42,054 nucleotides of DNA from an uncultured Microbacteriaceae bacterium (GTDB lineage Bacteria > Actinomycetota > Actinomycetes > Actinomycetales > Microbacteriaceae), in the NCBI GenBank assembly GCA_946481135.1, contig CAMLMQ010000006.1, positions 1 to 42,054 on the forward strand. The letters are read 5' to 3'. Under the pieces are notes generated by a model. That model searched no databases. It saw only the letters and a list, made by a program, of their open reading frames with translations, and had not been told where the DNA came from. This document shows positions 40,081 through 42,054 of this stretch, in pieces. The translations under genes were made by a program, and so were the position numbers. Position 1 is the stretch's first letter. Each line of letters starts with the position of its first letter.

Positions 40081-40869
40081 TCAGCGACCGCGCAGCGCCG
40101 ACGTGAGTCGGTGGGCGTGGTCGAGCAGCAGCCGGCCGAGCTCCGGACGACGCTCGGGGGAGAAGCGCGCCTCGATGCCGGTGAGGCTCAGCGCCCACGC
40201 CGGTTGCTCGGAGGCGTCGAAGACGGCCGCGCCCATGCCGAAACTGCCTTCGACGAGCAGGCCGGGGTTGAGCGACCATCCGGTCGCGCGCGTCTCGGCG
40301 AGCCGCGCCCGGAGCGGGCGGGCGGCGTGCGCGTCGCCGTAGCCGCTGAGATCGGCACGCGTGAGATAGCGGTCGATCGCCGCGTCGGGGAGGAAGGCGA
40401 GGATCACGAGGCCGGCCGACGCGACCCCGAGCGGAAAGCGGATGCCCTCGTGCAGCACGTGCGACCGGATGGGGAACGCCCCGTCCTCGCGCAGCAGGCA
40501 CACGGTCTCGTCGCCGCGGCGGGCGGAGAGGAACGCGCTCTCGCCGGTCGCGTCGGCGAGGGCGCGCACGACGGGACGGGCGAGTGCGGTGATGTCGTAG
40601 CGCTCCGCCGCGACCGCGCCGAGGAGGTAGAGCTCAGGTCCGGGGACCCAGCGGCCGGTGAGTGCGTCGTGATCGAGGAAACCCTCGGCGGCGAGCGACG
40701 AGAGCAGTCGGTGCGCGGTCGGCCGCGAGAGGGCGGTGGCGTTCGCGACCGCGGTCGTGCCGAGTCCGCGGGGTGACGCCGCACCCACCGCGCGGAGCAC
40801 GGCGGCGACCCGCCCGATCACCTGCGTTCCGGGGATCGGCGCCGGCCCCGCGGATCCCCGGTGGCTCAT
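40081..40869 (-). CDS. IclR-family transcriptional regulator
   Basis: A 262-residue regulator with the IclR winged helix (VIGRVAAVLRAVGAASPRG, then ATALSRPTAHRLLSSLAAEGFLDHD, residues about 17-70) and the C-terminal effector domain (FLSARRGDETVCLLRE, FPLGVASAGLVILAFLPD, ATGWSLNPGLLVEGSFGMGAAVFD). The start at 40869 gives a normal length. It is divergent from the CoA-transferase genes; their shared 114-base gap holds a perfect inverted repeat. IclR proteins in this position (PcaR/PcaU type) control 3-oxoadipate genes, which suits the neighbours. Confidence 0.92.
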   Translation of the reverse strand: MSHRGSAGPAPIPGTQVIGRVAAVLRAVGAASPRGLGTTAVANATALSRPTAHRLLSSLAAEGFLDHDALTGRWVPGPELYLLGAVAAERYDITALARPVVRALADATGESAFLSARRGDETVCLLREDGAFPIRSHVLHEGIRFPLGVASAGLVILAFLPDAAIDRYLTRADLSGYGDAHAARPLRARLAETRATGWSLNPGLLVEGSFGMGAAVFDASEQPAWALSLTGIEARFSPERRPELGRLLLDHAHRLTSALRGR

Positions 40870-40900
40870 GCCCACATTATGGACGCGACGGTGGCGAGGA

Positions 40901-40970
40901 GTCCACATCGCGAGCGGAAGTCGACACATCGGTCGACGATCGCTTACCGTTGCGCGACCACGATGTGGAC
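40901..40970. promoter_or_regulatory. candidate IclR operator pair
   Basis: GTCCACATCG (40901-40910) and its exact complement CGATGTGGAC (40961-40970) are 50 bases apart, and a partial copy TCGACACATCG begins at 40921. All lie between the divergent IclR and CoA-transferase genes; the right copy is 13 bases before the transferase ATG. Confidence 0.6.
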
Positions 40971-40983
40971 ACCGAGGAGTGCA

Positions 40984-41688
40984 ATGGCGCAGAAGATCTG
41001 GGCGTCGGCGGCGGAGGCGATCGCCGGCGTCGTCGAGGACGGCATGACCATCGCGGTCGGCGGGTTCGGCCTGAGCGGCAACCCCACGAACCTCATCCGG
41101 GCGCTGCGCGACACCGGAGTCCGCGACCTCACGATCGTCTCCAACAACATGGGCGTCGACGGCAAGGGGCTCGGGCTGTTGTTGGAGAACAGGCAGGTGC
41201 GCAAGGTCGTCGCGTCGTATGTCGGCGAGAACAAGCTCTTCGCCGAGCAGTACCTCTCCGGCGAGCTCGAGGTCGAGTTCGCGCCCCAGGGCACGCTCGC
41301 GGAGCGGCTGCGGGCGGGCGGGGCCGGCATCCCGGGCTTCTACACCGCCACCGGCGTCGGCACCCCGATCGCGGAGGGCAAACCCGAAGCGGAGTTCGAC
41401 GGTCGGCGCTACATCCTCGAACGCGGCATCGTCGCCGACGTCGCCCTCGTGCGGGCGCGCTGGGCCGACCCGTTCGGCAACCTCCGCTACCGGCTCACGG
41501 CGCGCAACTTCAACCCGCTCGTCGCGACCGCCGGCCGGGTGACCCTCGCCGAGGCCGAGGAGATCGTGGAGGCGATCGAACCCGACGACATCATGACGCC
41601 GGGCATCTACGTGCAGCGACTCGTGCAGGCGGAGGACCTCACGAAGGAGATCGAGCAGAGGACGGTGCGGCCCCGTGTGGACGCGTGA
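40984..41688 (+). CDS. 3-oxoacid/3-oxoadipate CoA-transferase subunit A
   Basis: A 234-residue alpha subunit of family I CoA transferases: [20 protein letters not shown] (about 20-39, the GGFGxxGxP CoA-transferase signature), [37 protein letters not shown] and [14 protein letters not shown]. It moves CoA from succinyl-CoA to a 3-oxo acid together with subunit B. Both PcaI (3-oxoadipate) and ScoA (acetoacetate) types fit; the divergent IclR gene favours PcaI. ATG at 40984 with GAGGAG upstream; it overlaps subunit B by 14 bases. Confidence 0.9.
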   Translation: MAQKIWASAAEAIAGVVEDGMTIAVGGFGLSGNPTNLIRALRDTGVRDLTIVSNNMGVDGKGLGLLLENRQVRKVVASYVGENKLFAEQYLSGELEVEFAPQGTLAERLRAGGAGIPGFYTATGVGTPIAEGKPEAEFDGRRYILERGIVADVALVRARWADPFGNLRYRLTARNFNPLVATAGRVTLAEAEEIVEAIEPDDIMTPGIYVQRLVQAEDLTKEIEQRTVRPRVDA

Positions 41689-42054
41689 CGAGATGGCCGC
41701 GATCGCGGCCCGCGACCTGCAGGACGGCGACTACGTGAACCTCGGGATCGGTATCCCGACCCTCGTCGCCAACAACCTCCCCGCCGGGGTGTCGGTGACC
41801 TTGCAGAGCGAGAACGGCATCCTCGGCATGGGGCCCTTCCCGATCGAGGGGGAGGAGGATGCCGACCTCATCAACGCGGGCAAGCAGACGGTGACGCTGC
41901 TGCCGGGCGCCGCGGTCTTCGACTCGGCGACGTCGTTCGGCATGATCCGCGGGGGGCATGTGAAGACCGCGATCCTCGGGGCGTTGCAGGTCTCGCAGTA
42001 CGGCGACCTCGCCAACTGGACGATCCCCGGCAAGCTCGTGAAGGGCATGGGCGG
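41675..42054 (+). CDS. 3-oxoacid/3-oxoadipate CoA-transferase subunit B, 5' part
   Basis: Starts with GTG at 41675 inside the end of subunit A and runs off the window after 126 codons. The visible part has [26 protein letters not shown], the catalytic glutamate in [14 protein letters not shown], and [18 protein letters not shown]. These are the hallmarks of family I CoA-transferase beta subunits (PcaJ/ScoB). The 14-base overlap indicates coupled synthesis of the two subunits. Confidence 0.9.
   Translation, partial: MWTRDEMAAIAARDLQDGDYVNLGIGIPTLVANNLPAGVSVTLQSENGILGMGPFPIEGEEDADLINAGKQTVTLLPGAAVFDSATSFGMIRGGHVKTAILGALQVSQYGDLANWTIPGKLVKGMG

Overview
The window is high-GC DNA from an actinobacterium. 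Its left end carries the actinobacterial order proA-nadD-rsfS and its right end a cspA-type gene and an IclR/CoA-transferase locus. Codon use and gene order would fit a Microbacteriaceae-like organism; that placement is my inference, not something a marker gene here proves.

Layout. (1) 1-4334 is core genome: proA (5' cut by the window), a small membrane protein, nadD, a proline-rich membrane-anchored protein, rsfS, a zf-TFIIB protein and a monooxygenase-fold membrane protein. (2) 4416-5870 is a recombination hot spot. An intact tRNA-Ala(GGC) is followed directly by an IS481-family element (4492-5783), flanked by a 15-bp duplication of the tRNA 3' end, and then by a second, decayed IS end. (3) 6209-37326 is a roughly 31-kb catabolic island. 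(4) 37378-37897 is a mostly non-coding junction holding a decayed DUF3237 fragment. (5) 37898-42054 returns to ordinary genes: an MFS transporter, a small ORF, a cold-shock protein, an IclR regulator and both subunits of a CoA transferase (the second cut by the window end).

How the island appears to work. A complete lower homoprotocatechuate (3,4-dihydroxyphenylacetate) meta-cleavage route is present: HpaD, HpaE, an HpaG-like isomerase fused to an RraA-type domain, HpaH, HpaI and a succinate-semialdehyde dehydrogenase. No hpaF and no two-component HpaBC is seen; a MobA-type flavin monooxygenase sits where the ring hydroxylase is expected. Feeding this are a copper amine oxidase, an arylacetaldehyde-type dehydrogenase and a FeaR-like AraC regulator, i.e. 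a tyramine/phenylethylamine entry arm. A ThDP-dependent 2-oxo-acid decarboxylase could add an arylpyruvate arm.

The unusual part is at 6209-13840: an APC permease, an APH-fold kinase, a class-III PLP enzyme with the hallmarks of amino-alcohol phosphate phospho-lyases (ETNPPL/PHYKPL type) and an SDR, divergent from a P450 of GcoA/CYP255 type fused to a phthalate-dioxygenase-reductase-like module. I infer that the island degrades aromatic biogenic amines through two parallel entries: oxidase for arylethylamines, and kinase plus phospho-lyase for beta-hydroxylated arylethanolamines such as octopamine. The P450 fusion may remove an O-methyl group (homovanillate- or methoxytyramine-like substrates). 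The fusion P450 lacks the arginine of ExxR and the arginine of the flavin-binding RxYS motif, so its activity is uncertain. Regulators with candidate operators are two TetR proteins, one GntR/FadR protein, one AraC protein and one IclR protein.
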